From Deltaproteobacteria bacterium (GTDB lineage Bacteria > Desulfobacterota > Desulfobacteria > Desulfobacterales > SURF-15): a stretch of 36,579 nt of DNA. Where the stretch lies: contig JAFDFZ010000040.1 in NCBI GenBank assembly GCA_019309565.1, positions 1 through 36,579 on the forward strand, read 5' to 3'. Made by a program: the position numbers and the translations under genes. Positions within the stretch are counted from its first letter, which is position 1. Each line of letters opens with the position of its first letter. Under the pieces are notes generated by a model. It had not been told where the DNA came from. It saw nothing but the letters and a program-made list of their open reading frames with translations, and made no database searches. This document shows positions 1-8,976 of the stretch, in pieces.

Positions 1-752
1 TCTTTAAAAAGCGGTGAGACCCTGCACAGCACAGTTATAAGAGAAACAATGGCGGCAGTAATTAACAACACACGCATAATGTTGCGTAATGACGCAAAGG
101 CCGCTAACTGTAACATGACAGCCAGTACCGTTCCTATCCAAATTGTGCGCGTCAGAGATATGACCACCATAGTACCGAAAAAAAAACCACAAACATACAA
201 TAACCATTTGGGTTTCCATTCGACTCCGGAAAACAGTGCGGCAGTAAACAGTAGAAAACCCATCGAACTTAAAAAACCCGAATAGCGAATGCGTACATAG
301 TCTTGGGCCTTTACATATTCGACAACCATGCCGGCCAATCGCATTCCCTCCAGAATAAACAACGCGAGAAAGAGGAATCGCAGCATTTGGTCCGTTGTTT
401 CTTCATTTTTTAAGAGTATCGGGATATAGAAAAAAACCACCCCCATTGAAACCCACTCTACCAATTGCACGAGCGTATTGAGTGGATCATAAGCCCACAA
501 CAGAGAAAAAGAGCCGTATGCGAGGATTAAAAAATAGAGGAACACGCCAACTGTTGAAACACGCAATGGAAAGTTCCCTCTTCGGGCTGCAGTGGTCCAC
601 ACCATGCAAAAGATTAAAAAAAGAAGGTATATATCTCCCGGTCGAACAGCAACCGAACCAAAAGTATACTTTGTATTCATTCGTAAAGCGATGAAAATCC
701 CAATAAAAAGAAAGGTCGAAACCTTAATATGACTGGATCGGTGTTGTAACAT
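1..752 (-). CDS. O-antigen polymerase/ligase-type membrane protein (Wzy/WaaL-like), 3' end outside window
   Basis: An uninterrupted frame of 250 codons starts at the ATG at 752 and runs off the left edge, so only the N-terminal part is seen. The product is strongly hydrophobic, with about six predicted membrane segments and short charged loops. The motif SLTRTIWIG (about residues 198-206) resembles the Ser/Arg-rich motif at the start of the conserved region in O-antigen ligase/polymerase (Wzy_C) proteins. Such proteins polymerise or ligate undecaprenol-linked repeat units at the periplasmic face of the inner membrane. The start lies 2 bp after the stop of the GT4 gene at 755, which indicates one operon. 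Presence of Wzx and Wzz homologues here favours a Wzy polymerase over WaaL, but the diagnostic C-terminal part is missing. Confidence 0.72.
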   Translation of the reverse strand, partial: MLQHRSSHIKVSTFLFIGIFIALRMNTKYTFGSVAVRPGDIYLLFLIFCMVWTTAARRGNFPLRVSTVGVFLYFLILAYGSFSLLWAYDPLNTLVQLVEWVSMGVVFFYIPILLKNEETTDQMLRFLFLALFILEGMRLAGMVVEYVKAQDYVRIRYSGFLSSMGFLLFTAALFSGVEWKPKWLLYVCGFFFGTMVVISLTRTIWIGTVLAVMLQLAAFASLRNIMRVLLITAAIVSLITVLCRVSPLFK

Positions 753-754
753 GA

Positions 755-1897
755 TTACACCGGCGTTTTCGAAATTGCCTTTCGATAAATTTCCAGTGTT
801 TTAGATGCCGTAGTATGCCAGTTGAATTTAGCCGATCGAAGAAGCCCTTTTCGGATGCAATCCTGCCTTATATGGGGGTTCGTCATTTTCATCAACCCGT
901 GGGCCATGCTGGACACACTGTGCGGATCGACAAACAGCGCAGCTTCTCCAGCAACTTCCGGCAAAGAAGAAACGTTGGAAGTGATAACAGGAACTCCTCT
1001 TTCCATCGCCTCTAACAGCGGAAGCCCAAATCCCTCGTAAAGAGACGGGAAAAACAGCGCGTATGCCCCCCGGTAAAGTTTATCCAGGGTCGCCTCATCA
1101 ACATAGCCGGTCGTGACAATTTTTCCATGATATCGGGGCGAAAGAACATGCAGGGGATCATAGTTTTTGTAAGCACCACCTGTAATTACAAGCTGCCACC
1201 TGGAATCGCCTGTAAAATCGAGAAATTTCAAAAAAGCAGCAATAGCTCGTTCCAGATTTTTATGCGGTCTTTTATAACCCAGCATAAAAAAGTAGGGAGC
1301 TCTTATACCAAATTGATTCCTTAACCACTCTGAGTCGGGTTGAAGCGAATCCTCGTGAACATTCAACGCAGAAGCCTCGTAAATGGTGGTAACCTTGTGT
1401 GGCGATACGCCAAAGTACCTAATCACATCCTGACGGGTGGCTTCAGATACGGCGATCACATGAACGCAGCGGCTCACTGCCAGCCGTGCCACTATTTGAA
1501 AGTAGAAACGTTTCAATTTGATCCAGCGTTTCAATAGATCGGGATATATTAGAAACTTAAGGTCATGGATCGTGCATACTGACGGGTATGGGTTCGCCAG
1601 CAATGGAAGATTGAAATTCAGACAGTGGAAAACATCCGCTGCGGGGCGAGTCCCGGGCTGCAGCAACTTGAACTGCTGCAACGGGCTGCCCGGGCGGATC
1701 ACCGTGGGTACGAGTATAAAATTCGGCCATTGAGCCAGTTGATGCAAAGGGTGCTGCAATGACAGGCTGCGCCGTATCAGCACATGGTAGTAGTTGTCCG
1801 AATCTAATTCGGCCAGCGCCTGCAACAATCTCCACGCATACTGACTGGTGCCGAATGTCATATCGGCAATGCTGGTGGCATCGATCATGATACGCAT
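755..1897 (-). CDS. Glycosyltransferase family 4 (GT-B fold)
   Basis: A protein of 380 residues, the normal length for a GT4 retaining glycosyltransferase. The N-terminal half begins [10 protein letters not shown] and carries a CTIHDLKF segment typical of this group. The C-terminal donor-binding half contains [15 protein letters not shown] and the E-x7-E signature inside [18 protein letters not shown], followed by [16 protein letters not shown]. It most likely transfers a hexose or deoxyhexose from a nucleotide sugar to the lipid-linked repeat unit at the cytoplasmic membrane. It ends 2 bp before the Wzy-like start and begins 13 bp after the remnant ending at 1911. Its overall organisation resembles the GT4 at 35182-36327, but the two are not near-identical. 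Donor and linkage cannot be read from the sequence. Confidence 0.9.
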   Translation of the reverse strand: MRIMIDATSIADMTFGTSQYAWRLLQALAELDSDNYYHVLIRRSLSLQHPLHQLAQWPNFILVPTVIRPGSPLQQFKLLQPGTRPAADVFHCLNFNLPLLANPYPSVCTIHDLKFLIYPDLLKRWIKLKRFYFQIVARLAVSRCVHVIAVSEATRQDVIRYFGVSPHKVTTIYEASALNVHEDSLQPDSEWLRNQFGIRAPYFFMLGYKRPHKNLERAIAAFLKFLDFTGDSRWQLVITGGAYKNYDPLHVLSPRYHGKIVTTGYVDEATLDKLYRGAYALFFPSLYEGFGLPLLEAMERGVPVITSNVSSLPEVAGEAALFVDPHSVSSMAHGLMKMTNPHIRQDCIRKGLLRSAKFNWHTTASKTLEIYRKAISKTPV

Positions 1898-1910
1898 TCT
1901 CAGGATGCTC

Positions 1911-2162
1911 TCAAAAACTCAATTGGACATATTGCCCCAGGGTAACGGAAAGGTTTCCCTCGGATGATAGATGCCAGCGGAATTCAACCTCAGACCGTCC
2001 GAAATTAGTCAGGGGCAAGCAGGTGGCGCTCATGGCCTGCCATTGCTGAGAGGGGGAGACCGCCCGAAATAGTGGTGATTTTCCCGGATGGTGATCTATA
2101 CGGAGTTTGAACAAAGGCTCGAATTCGGGCGTAGGGCTGATCACCAACTGATCATAGTTCAT
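1911..2162 (-). pseudogene. C-terminal remnant of a membrane glycosyltransferase (probable PMT/GT39-type)
   Basis: A short frame of 83 codons that overlaps the stop of the upstream fragment by 4 bp (ATGA). It has no membrane segment and no recognised domain of its own. The segment around YDQLVISPTPEFEPLFKL looks like the soluble C-terminal tail found in many PMT_2-type membrane glycosyltransferases. It directly follows an N-terminal fragment of such an enzyme. The simplest reading is that one gene of roughly 500 codons lost its middle part, leaving head and tail nearly adjacent. An independent small gene is possible but less likely. Confidence 0.45.
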
Positions 2163-2779
2163 TCCGACAGCGGTAGATGATCGATAGGCTGCCAGATAAA
2201 ACTCCTGGTTGGCGGGAAAGATGGTAATTCGGCCGATACCATAAAGGCCAGGCTCATGGCGGCTCCGGCAAAAATAAATAGGATCATCCGATTGTGCTTG
2301 ATCGCCGCAATCGCCACCAACAGGAACAGGTTACAGAAAAGGGCAAAAGGTATGTCAATACCAAGGCTCATCCGGAAAGCCCAGTAATTAAAAACGTATG
2401 AAGACAGGAGCAACACGGCGGCCAGTGCGCCAACGCGACGAGAGTTGAAAAGCTCACGACCCAGCAGGTAGACCACCACCAGGTTCAACAGCCAGAAAAC
2501 CCGGTTGACCCAATAGGCACTGGAAATACTGATCCCGCCGAACCAGAAGGCGATGGCGATGAAAAATGAATGGATCCGGCTGGAGTGATAGCCCTTGCCA
2601 TCCAGGAAATCCCTGGCCACGCGCAGGTAGTGTCCGGCGTCACTGGCTGTCATGATATGAGCCAGGGGCATAAAGCACAGGCTCAGGATCAAAACCGGCA
2701 AAAACGGGTGTCGTTTGAAAGAGTCGATCACCTTCCTTGGAACCGCAAAGATAAATTTCACACTATCGGATCTGATCAT
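2159..2779 (-). pseudogene. N-terminal fragment of PMT_2/GT39-type membrane glycosyltransferase
   Basis: The first 185 or so residues look like the start of a dolichol-phosphate-mannose-transferase-type (PMT_2, GT39/GT83) enzyme. A membrane helix at about 25-45 is followed by SDAGHYLRVARDFLDGKGY, in the place of the first periplasmic loop that carries a conserved acidic residue, then by several helices. Full-length members have about 450-550 residues and 9-13 helices; this one stops at 206. The last 25 residues (from about SAELPSFPPTR) are Pro/Ser rich, unlike a helix, and look like out-of-frame sequence after a deletion junction near 2225. It was probably a lipid-linked-sugar-dependent transferase acting in the periplasm. 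It is not expected to be active. Confidence 0.6.
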
Positions 2780-2911
2780 TATTGCACAGAAACCGCTTTC
2801 GGCCGCTGTTTAATGCGTTTTGCAATGCGACTTTGATCCGAATAGGACAAAGGCTCAACCAGTCGCTTACCCGGCTATGGGACATGTAAAGAAATTGGGT
2901 TAAATGTTTTG

Positions 2912-3592
2912 TCATCCTAAAACTGGATCGTCAGCAAAAGTGAGTATCGTATGCATATGGAAATAATGGATAAACAGTTTAATATATTCCATTATTACAG
3001 AAATTGAGACGTAACGATATTTCCACCAGTTTGAAGGACCTGATGGATCTCCCCTAGCCGCTACAACTTTAAAATCAAGTACATAGGCTTTGCCTATTCT
3101 GCTGTAAATGGAATGAACACGCCGGGTATGCCACCAGTTAGTAACAATAATAGCTGATTTGAAACCCTGATCATGCATCATTCCCAACACACGAAGGGCT
3201 TCAATTTCGGTTCCTCCCCCAGGTGGTCGTGTCCCCATAATGATGCGATCATCCGGTACTTGTAGTTGTCGCAGTACCTCCCGGTTCCGCTCCTGCTCAG
3301 TCGGGATGTATACACCAAAATCTGTCAATCTATTGACATCCTGATCCGATAACGCTTTAGGCAAATATGCGCATTCGGCTTTACCAGATAAAATTAAACG
3401 ACCGACTTCCAAAGCTCGCTGATATTTCCTGTCACCTCGAATAAGCACTGCCACATCTGCATGAATCGTATCGTCGGTTTTTACTAGGAACCGTCCAAAT
3501 CCCTCAAATATTATGGGACGCCCGATCCAACAAATCGTCACAACTATGGATCCTAGGATTATTAGAATGAGGTAACTCTTGATCCGTTTCAT
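2912..3592 (-). CDS. YdcF/SanA-like DUF218 membrane-anchored protein
   Basis: A protein of 226 residues with one N-terminal membrane anchor (about 7-25) and a DUF218 domain. The hallmarks are ADVAVLIRGD near residue 45, PPGGGTEIEAL near 125 and VTNWWHTRRVHSIY near 150, which form the Rossmann-like core of the ElyC/SanA/YdcF family. Members influence envelope polysaccharide and lipid-carrier metabolism, but the reaction is not established. Genes of this family are common in exopolysaccharide clusters. About 130 bp separate it from the fragment downstream and 125 bp from the truncated GT2 upstream, and no strong ribosome binding site precedes the ATG. Confidence 0.75.
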   Translation of the reverse strand: MKRIKSYLILIILGSIVVTICWIGRPIIFEGFGRFLVKTDDTIHADVAVLIRGDRKYQRALEVGRLILSGKAECAYLPKALSDQDVNRLTDFGVYIPTEQERNREVLRQLQVPDDRIIMGTRPPGGGTEIEALRVLGMMHDQGFKSAIIVTNWWHTRRVHSIYSRIGKAYVLDFKVVAARGDPSGPSNWWKYRYVSISVIMEYIKLFIHYFHMHTILTFADDPVLG

Positions 3593-3717
3593 AACTACGC
3601 GATGCTGGTTTATATGGTCTGTTATTTTATCTAATACAAACTAAAAAGGTTGTGAAATCAAGAAGTTGCGTATCTGAAGATTTTTAAATTGGACAATCTG
3701 GTTTTACTTCATTATCA

Positions 3718-4287
3718 TCAGATAATTTTTATCAACTTCATTATAGACAGAGAGGGCACGTCAACACCGAGGCCCGCAATCTCCTTTGGAATCCGTTGAA
3801 GTAAGCTGCCGATGTAATGTTCCTCATTATAGGCCGGAATCAACACCACGATATCCTGAAACGTCTTGAACCCCGGATAGCGCCGGTAGAAATCTTCATG
3901 CCCCAGGCGTTTGATCAACCGGTTGAGTTGTTGACCTCGCTTGAATACCTTAACCCGCTCCCAGACCACCAGGAACCAGAGCAGAAAAGTAGACAGGATC
4001 AACAGTGTTATGATGCGCTGGTACTGCAGCTGGCCGGGCAGCACTATGTCACTGACAAAATATACCAGGCCCGGGAAAAGCGACAGTAAAAACAGCCCCC
4101 CGCTGATACCTGCAAAAAACAGAAACCCGCTACGGCTGATGCGGCGCTGACCGAATAGACGCAAAAGTATCAACAAACCCATGCCGCCAGCGAGCATACC
4201 GATCAAGCGCATCAGGATCATCGATTCGATGGCATCATCTCCATAGGTGTCTCGTAGATTAAGCCAGCCCTTGAATAGGCCGAGCAA
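3718..4287 (-). pseudogene. Truncated DUF2304-GT2 fusion glycosyltransferase
   Basis: The first 105 or so residues contain three membrane helices and a WERVKVFKRGQQLNRLIKRL amphipathic stretch typical of DUF2304 proteins, which often accompany GT2 enzymes. The GT2 domain starts with IVVLIPAYNEEHYIGSLLQ (about 146-164). It breaks off after KEIAGLGVDV, exactly where the family continues with a VVDDGS-type nucleotide-binding motif; here the frame reads PSLSIMKLIKII and stops. All catalytic motifs beyond the first strand are missing, so the enzyme should be inactive. The 5' end overlaps the stop of the GT4 gene at 4259 by 29 bp, so the true start may be one of the internal Met codons near residues 23-31. 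A residual membrane-anchor role cannot be excluded. Confidence 0.68.
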
Positions 4288-5503
4288 TGGCTGTCAGCTC
4301 CTGATAGATACTAACCAAAGTATTTGTGACAGTAATAGGGTCATTGATTTCAAAGGGATAATTCCCACGACAACCCTGATCCACAGCGCTATCTATCGCT
4401 GCAGCAAGGCTATCAATGCTGAGGGTCGATAAAACACATTGCGGTAAATAACGATCAAATTCTGGAATACCAGGTGGCACCAGAACTGAAACCCCCAGTG
4501 AAAGAGCCTCTAGACAAGATCTCGGAACCCCTTCGGCCCCTGAAGGAAGCACATAAAGTTCAGCGCCTCGAATGACCTTGATGCTATCGGCATGAGATAA
4601 CGGGCCCAGATAATATACCCGGTTTACTTGTTGGACACGTCTGTTCCAGTCCGGTACGCGGTTTTCTCCGGCAAAAATAAGCGAATAATTAGCCTCCTGA
4701 TAACACCGAGTCTGTTGAAAAGCATTCAGCAGCAAATGAGGGTTTTTTCGTTCAGACACAATTCCGCAAAATGCCACATACGGTTTGACGCTCTCAAGGT
4801 CAAAAGGTGAGTTACTTACTTTAATTAACAGTCCTGTCTCGAACGATAAAACCGGTTTAAGAAATGGTGTTGGAATCAAATGAAGCCCGTCAGAATTCCC
4901 CTTCATTGCTTGAGCAGCCCGGTGGGTTCCTTCCGAATTGGTCAGGATCCGATCATAGGCCTTTAGACGAAAATTGAATTTTTCGGCCTGATCCGGATTG
5001 CGCAGATCCACTATCAACTTAATTCCTGTCAGGATTCGGATCAGTTTGAGATAAATCAAAAAAGGGGACCAGTAGTATCGCGTGTAATGAACTACATCTA
5101 TGTGATCAATGAGGATTAATATGGGCAGCAATATCGTTAAAATCAGGTATTGCAAAATGAAGCTAACGACCTTGTAACCCAAGGAAATTGGGCCTTTGTT
5201 GTCTCGCAAGGGAAGAAACCGATAAATTCGAACGCCAGGCGAAAAAGATTCATCATGGACAGAGTGTGATAACACCTCGGTCAAAACCCTAAGTCGTACC
5301 CGAGGGTGACGATCCAGCATCCTGGCGTAGGTACCGTATACTTCAGCGCCTCCACCGACATGGGGGGGAAACCGAGGTGTCAAAATCAGAATTCGGATTT
5401 TTTCATGGAGGCCACATCCTTGATTTGCCCCTGATGGCCATATCAATTTCTCTTCAGCATCAGTGCAGGACTTTCGATCAGTTTTTTCCAGGTTAATCAT
5501 CAA
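4259..5503 (-). CDS. Glycosyltransferase family 4 (GT-B fold)
   Basis: A protein of 414 residues. After a polar N-terminal tail of about 35 residues comes IRILILTPRFPPHVGGGAEV, the typical first strand and glycine loop of GT4 enzymes. The C-terminal domain shows AFCGIVSERKNPHLLLNAF, a YYLGPLSHADSIKVIRGA segment and the E-x7-E signature in PSGAEGVPRSCLEALSLG. The hydrophobic stretch at about 115-140 (VVSFILQYLILTILLPILIL) could attach it to the inner membrane. It probably adds one sugar of the repeat unit. The N-terminal tail may be untranslated, but no clearly better start is visible. Substrate unknown. Confidence 0.88.
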   Translation of the reverse strand: MMINLEKTDRKSCTDAEEKLIWPSGANQGCGLHEKIRILILTPRFPPHVGGGAEVYGTYARMLDRHPRVRLRVLTEVLSHSVHDESFSPGVRIYRFLPLRDNKGPISLGYKVVSFILQYLILTILLPILILIDHIDVVHYTRYYWSPFLIYLKLIRILTGIKLIVDLRNPDQAEKFNFRLKAYDRILTNSEGTHRAAQAMKGNSDGLHLIPTPFLKPVLSFETGLLIKVSNSPFDLESVKPYVAFCGIVSERKNPHLLLNAFQQTRCYQEANYSLIFAGENRVPDWNRRVQQVNRVYYLGPLSHADSIKVIRGAELYVLPSGAEGVPRSCLEALSLGVSVLVPPGIPEFDRYLPQCVLSTLSIDSLAAAIDSAVDQGCRGNYPFEINDPITVTNTLVSIYQELTAIARPIQGLA

Positions 5504-5575
5504 AAAGACCAGAAGGTTTGTCGGGATAGGTTTTTAACCCGGAACCCAGAACGATGAATCACTCAATCCAGTCAG

Positions 5576-7048
5576 TCATCTTATCTTTAAGAAAAGTTTA
5601 ATTTTATATAGCCCGAGTTCTTTGTAGATCAAATATATAAGGGGTAGAGACAATAAAGCAAATACTGTTTGCTGCTTAATTAAAGCTGTTATTTGAATAT
5701 CTCCATCTGGCAATATTACGCTGTAATGAGTTGAAATTTCATGACATACAAACAAAATATAACATACCGAAATAAATAATATAATAAAATCTTTCAGCAT
5801 TCTTTTTCTTGAAATTTTCAGTATTTTAAAAGAGATTAAACTCATACTGGTAAAAATTATTAGATATGAAAGCGATGAAGATAATGCCACACCGTTTATG
5901 CCATAACCATTTATCAGCATTATTAAACTGAAAACTAACTTTATAATGCAGCCGGTAAACACCATTATGAGAACCATATATTGCCTACCCAGTGTAACCC
6001 AGAATCGTTCTAGAACTGACGTCAGATGATGAAACAACAATCCATAAATTAGTATTATCGCGGCATTTATTCCGGCCTGGTATTTTGGCAGAAATATTGT
6101 TACAAGCATAAAAAGATTTAAGTGAATAAATCCGATGATAACAGGTGCGATACAGCCGACTGCACGTAAAGGTTTTTGTACATATTTTCTGATAGATTCC
6201 GGATGTTCATTGCTCCCGTATGCTTCGGTCATTTTCGGAAAAACCACATTTAACACAGAATTCATAATCATACTCAACGGCCGGATAACCAATATTCCCA
6301 AACTGTAAAATCCGAGCTGCTCGATATCAAGAAAGCTCAAAATTATTACCCGGTCAATGCTTTGAAATAGTACGGAGACAATTCCACCCAGCATTAAAGG
6401 AAATCCAAAATAGATATTCTCCTTAAATGTTTCACTGTCCCATTTTAGTTCAAGCTTACTATTTGACAATCTTATAGCTACAAAAAGCGTTACAACTCCT
6501 CTTAAAAGAAAACCGGATAAAAATCCTACAAATCCGCCTTGGTATATTAAATAGATTGAGATTATGCTACAAAAAAAATCAACCCCTCCAATTATTGAAA
6601 GTAACTCAAACTTCTGGTTAGCCCTCATATAATAAGTGTAATATGCTTGAATTAATTTTGCCCATAAAATTAAACCAACAAAAATCAAGGCTATACGTAA
6701 GTTTTGGTCACTTCTCCATGATATTCCTGCTGAAATAACTGCTATCGCTAAAACGGAAGTGACCAAAATATTAAAAACGAATATAACAGACTCCGTCAAT
6801 TTTAATCGATGATAATCTCTTTTTCCTTTATAAAATGGAATTTGACGCTCCATTCCATATATTGTACCCAGATTAATGTAGACTCCATAATTCAATATCA
6901 GTCGAACCCCCTGCCATAGACCATATAATGCGGGCCCGAGGAGAAAAGCACCGAAATATCCATGGAGAAATCGTCCTGCCTGTTTTGCCGAAGACCCAAA
7001 AAGCAATACTTTACTTTGTCTTATTGTATCCTTGGCTACTGTTGACAC
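5576..7048 (-). CDS. wzx: Wzx-type polysaccharide flippase (MATE/MVF superfamily)
   Basis: A protein of 490 residues with about 12-14 hydrophobic helices spread over the whole length, the size and layout of O-antigen/capsule flippases. The N-terminal RQSKVLLFGSSAKQAGRFLH, the GALLYGLW-like loop (LLGPALYGLWQGVRLI) and FPLMLGGIVSVLFQSIDRV near residue 215 fit the Polysacc_synt family. It should flip undecaprenyl-diphosphate-linked repeat units to the periplasm. The gene and its neighbour at 7167-8003 are visibly richer in A and T than the flanking genes, with many AAA, ATT and TTA codons, which suggests a separate origin. It works with the Wzy-like protein at 1-752 and Wzz at 28943-30166. Confidence 0.85.
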   Translation of the reverse strand: MSTVAKDTIRQSKVLLFGSSAKQAGRFLHGYFGAFLLGPALYGLWQGVRLILNYGVYINLGTIYGMERQIPFYKGKRDYHRLKLTESVIFVFNILVTSVLAIAVISAGISWRSDQNLRIALIFVGLILWAKLIQAYYTYYMRANQKFELLSIIGGVDFFCSIISIYLIYQGGFVGFLSGFLLRGVVTLFVAIRLSNSKLELKWDSETFKENIYFGFPLMLGGIVSVLFQSIDRVIILSFLDIEQLGFYSLGILVIRPLSMIMNSVLNVVFPKMTEAYGSNEHPESIRKYVQKPLRAVGCIAPVIIGFIHLNLFMLVTIFLPKYQAGINAAIILIYGLLFHHLTSVLERFWVTLGRQYMVLIMVFTGCIIKLVFSLIMLINGYGINGVALSSSLSYLIIFTSMSLISFKILKISRKRMLKDFIILFISVCYILFVCHEISTHYSVILPDGDIQITALIKQQTVFALLSLPLIYLIYKELGLYKIKLFLKIR

Positions 7049-7166
7049 CTTATCACTTTTATAAAAAATATTTTTTGAAAAAATAATAAATTTAATTGTC
7101 CAATATCAATCCATCGATAACTAAAGCCTAGGGGGAAAATGTTCAGGAGAACGATGACATGAAACG

Positions 7167-8003
7167 TCAGGTAAATATATAACTGTCATCCGGTTTTTTA
7201 ATAAAATATTTTATTTTTCTTGCGACGTTTATTGATCTAATTTTTATTTCATCGAGCCTGTTTATCATGGAAATATGTTCGGGCAATTTCATCGAATATC
7301 CGTATTTAACTGAAATGTATTTTAAAAAATGGTCAGGATAAATAAAAAAACAGGCTGGGTATTTGTATGCAGTTTTTCTTTCAATCGCGCAATACGGTTT
7401 CAATGAAATACTTGCACCATCAATTTCAAGCCATTTCCAAATAAGGTCAAGAACACGATCTGTATTATTGCATAACTCTTCATATTTTATTAATAATATA
7501 TCTTCATTGTTAAAGTTTTCCATCATCTTGTTAATAAAATCATAGTAACTTATTATCCTGTATGAGACTTCTTTAATATTTACTTTATACCCGAATCTTC
7601 TTATAATAGACGCAGCCTGGTCGAACGGATTCCTTATTAAAAAAGCGACTTTTATATTGTAATCCGACTTTTGTTTATACTGTTTGAACACTTCCAGCAT
7701 GCATGCTAGGTTATTCTCATTCCAGTCTCTTGCAGGTAATACCGAACTATAACTATGAGGGGCAACAAACCACATAACCTTTTTCTTATTCGGTCTAAGT
7801 TTTAAATCAATTGTTTGAATATCTTTTTTTGTAAGCTCATTGCCATCATTAATATTTTTACAGAATTTGGTTAAAACATCTCTATTTTGGGGGTCAATAT
7901 TTGTTTCGACAGATCTATGAGAAGATATTAATTTGTGAATAAAATGGCTTCCACTTCCTCCGGTATTTAAGACAAACGAAATTATCTGCCTTTTATTATC
8001 CAT
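7167..8003 (-). CDS. PAPS-dependent sulfotransferase-family protein
   Basis: A protein of 278 residues. Near the N-terminus SFVLNTGGSGSHFIHKLISS (about 9-28) matches the 5'-phosphosulfate-binding loop of sulfotransferases, and LIRNPFDQAASIIRRFGY (about 122-139) matches the 3'-phosphate-binding motif with its conserved Arg and Ser. ILLIKYEEL follows at the usual distance. The enzyme would move a sulfate group from PAPS to a hydroxyl of the glycan or a precursor. It sits between a flippase and a methyltransferase, so the target is probably the surface polysaccharide. Low GC is shared with wzx. The acceptor is unknown, and some members of this fold act on small molecules. Confidence 0.72.
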   Translation of the reverse strand: MDNKRQIISFVLNTGGSGSHFIHKLISSHRSVETNIDPQNRDVLTKFCKNINDGNELTKKDIQTIDLKLRPNKKKVMWFVAPHSYSSVLPARDWNENNLACMLEVFKQYKQKSDYNIKVAFLIRNPFDQAASIIRRFGYKVNIKEVSYRIISYYDFINKMMENFNNEDILLIKYEELCNNTDRVLDLIWKWLEIDGASISLKPYCAIERKTAYKYPACFFIYPDHFLKYISVKYGYSMKLPEHISMINRLDEIKIRSINVARKIKYFIKKPDDSYIFT

Positions 8004-8222
8004 ATACTTTACCCGATAGTTGCAATAGGCGAGCCGATGCTGTCTTGATGAAAAGCTTTCTCGTCATTGACTGATCCCGAATGCTGGTTTCTGGATACTG
8101 GATGTTTATGGAACCCACTGTCGATGGCATGCAGGTTATCAAGCATCGATTAACCGGCATCCAGCATTGGCCCTGTAAAGGCAACTGCCAAAAGCATATC
8201 CACAGCAGCAGAGTAACCGATT
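8004..8222. other. Gap of 219 bp with a possible 5' gene scrap
   Basis: No convincing gene. A minus-strand frame ending at 7996 contains MTRKLFIKTASARLLQLSG from 8067, which reads like the start of a real protein but stops after 23 residues, overlapping the sulfotransferase start by 8 bp. An 8-bp inverted repeat (AATGCTGG at 8080-8087, CCAGCATT at 8161-8168) lies in the same gap. It may be the remnant of a deleted gene between the methyltransferase and the sulfotransferase. Confidence 0.3.
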
Positions 8223-8951
8223 TTATACATCGTTTGGGTTATCATAGGGACTTGAGTTTTCAGTGGATATTGCTGATTCACCAACCAACCCACACTTGTA
8301 CCCCAAGCAATAGAGGTGAGGATGCAACCAGCGGTTTGGCAGAACAGCCTTAACCAAACGTTTGACACGTGAAGTGTTTTGACGAACACCCGCTCCTCGG
8401 CAAGCGATAATTTCGATTCCTGCAGCCTCAAAACAACGACGCATAAAACCGATTGTAAGGTTACGACCACGCACCGCCTGGAAGCTACCCAAACGGTATT
8501 GACTATGATACAAATACTGGAACCATTTAATAACCGTCGCCAAACCGAGGTGTGGCGTCATTACCAGCACCGTGCCACCCGACTTGAGCACGCGTGCATG
8601 TTCCCGGATCGCTGCTGCGGTTTCAGGAAAATGCTCAACAACCCCCAGGGAATATACGAGGTCGAAACTTTCCGATTGAAACGGAAGATAAATACAGTCA
8701 GCAATCACGCCTTGAACTCCGGCATTCCGGATATAGTTATTGATGTCGATCCCAATAAAGTCTGTTTTCACCCCTCTGCTTCTCAATATGGAAATCATCC
8801 TGCCATTACCAACACCAATTTCCAAAATACGCCGAGAACGTTTGGCTTCCTGGACAAGACGATCGATGATCACCTCTTCTTGAAATGCCAGTTCTTCGGA
8901 AAAATTTCTCTGCCCCCAAGCTTTTCTGATTCGATCGATGCGATCTGACAT
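8223..8951 (-). CDS. Class I SAM-dependent methyltransferase (Methyltransf_11 type)
   Basis: A protein of 242 residues with the motif I glycine loop RILEIGVGNGRM (about 41-52), an acidic residue ending strand 2 (FIGIDINN), and DLVYSLGVVEHFPE (about 99-112) as motif II/III region, followed by LKSGGTVLVMTPH. This order is that of small-molecule/sugar O- or N-methyltransferases. It lies 25 bp downstream of the capsule-like transferase gene in the same direction. It could methylate a sugar of the repeat unit or cap the chain end. Target and position cannot be deduced. Confidence 0.83.
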   Translation of the reverse strand: MSDRIDRIRKAWGQRNFSEELAFQEEVIIDRLVQEAKRSRRILEIGVGNGRMISILRSRGVKTDFIGIDINNYIRNAGVQGVIADCIYLPFQSESFDLVYSLGVVEHFPETAAAIREHARVLKSGGTVLVMTPHLGLATVIKWFQYLYHSQYRLGSFQAVRGRNLTIGFMRRCFEAAGIEIIACRGAGVRQNTSRVKRLVKAVLPNRWLHPHLYCLGYKCGLVGESAISTENSSPYDNPNDV

Positions 8952-8976
8952 GGAATTGATGAAAACTATTTTTTAT

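Noticed and set aside
8379..8948. Plus-strand frame of 189 codons opposite the methyltransferase
   Set aside because: It mirrors a clear minus-strand methyltransferase and has no recognisable motif.
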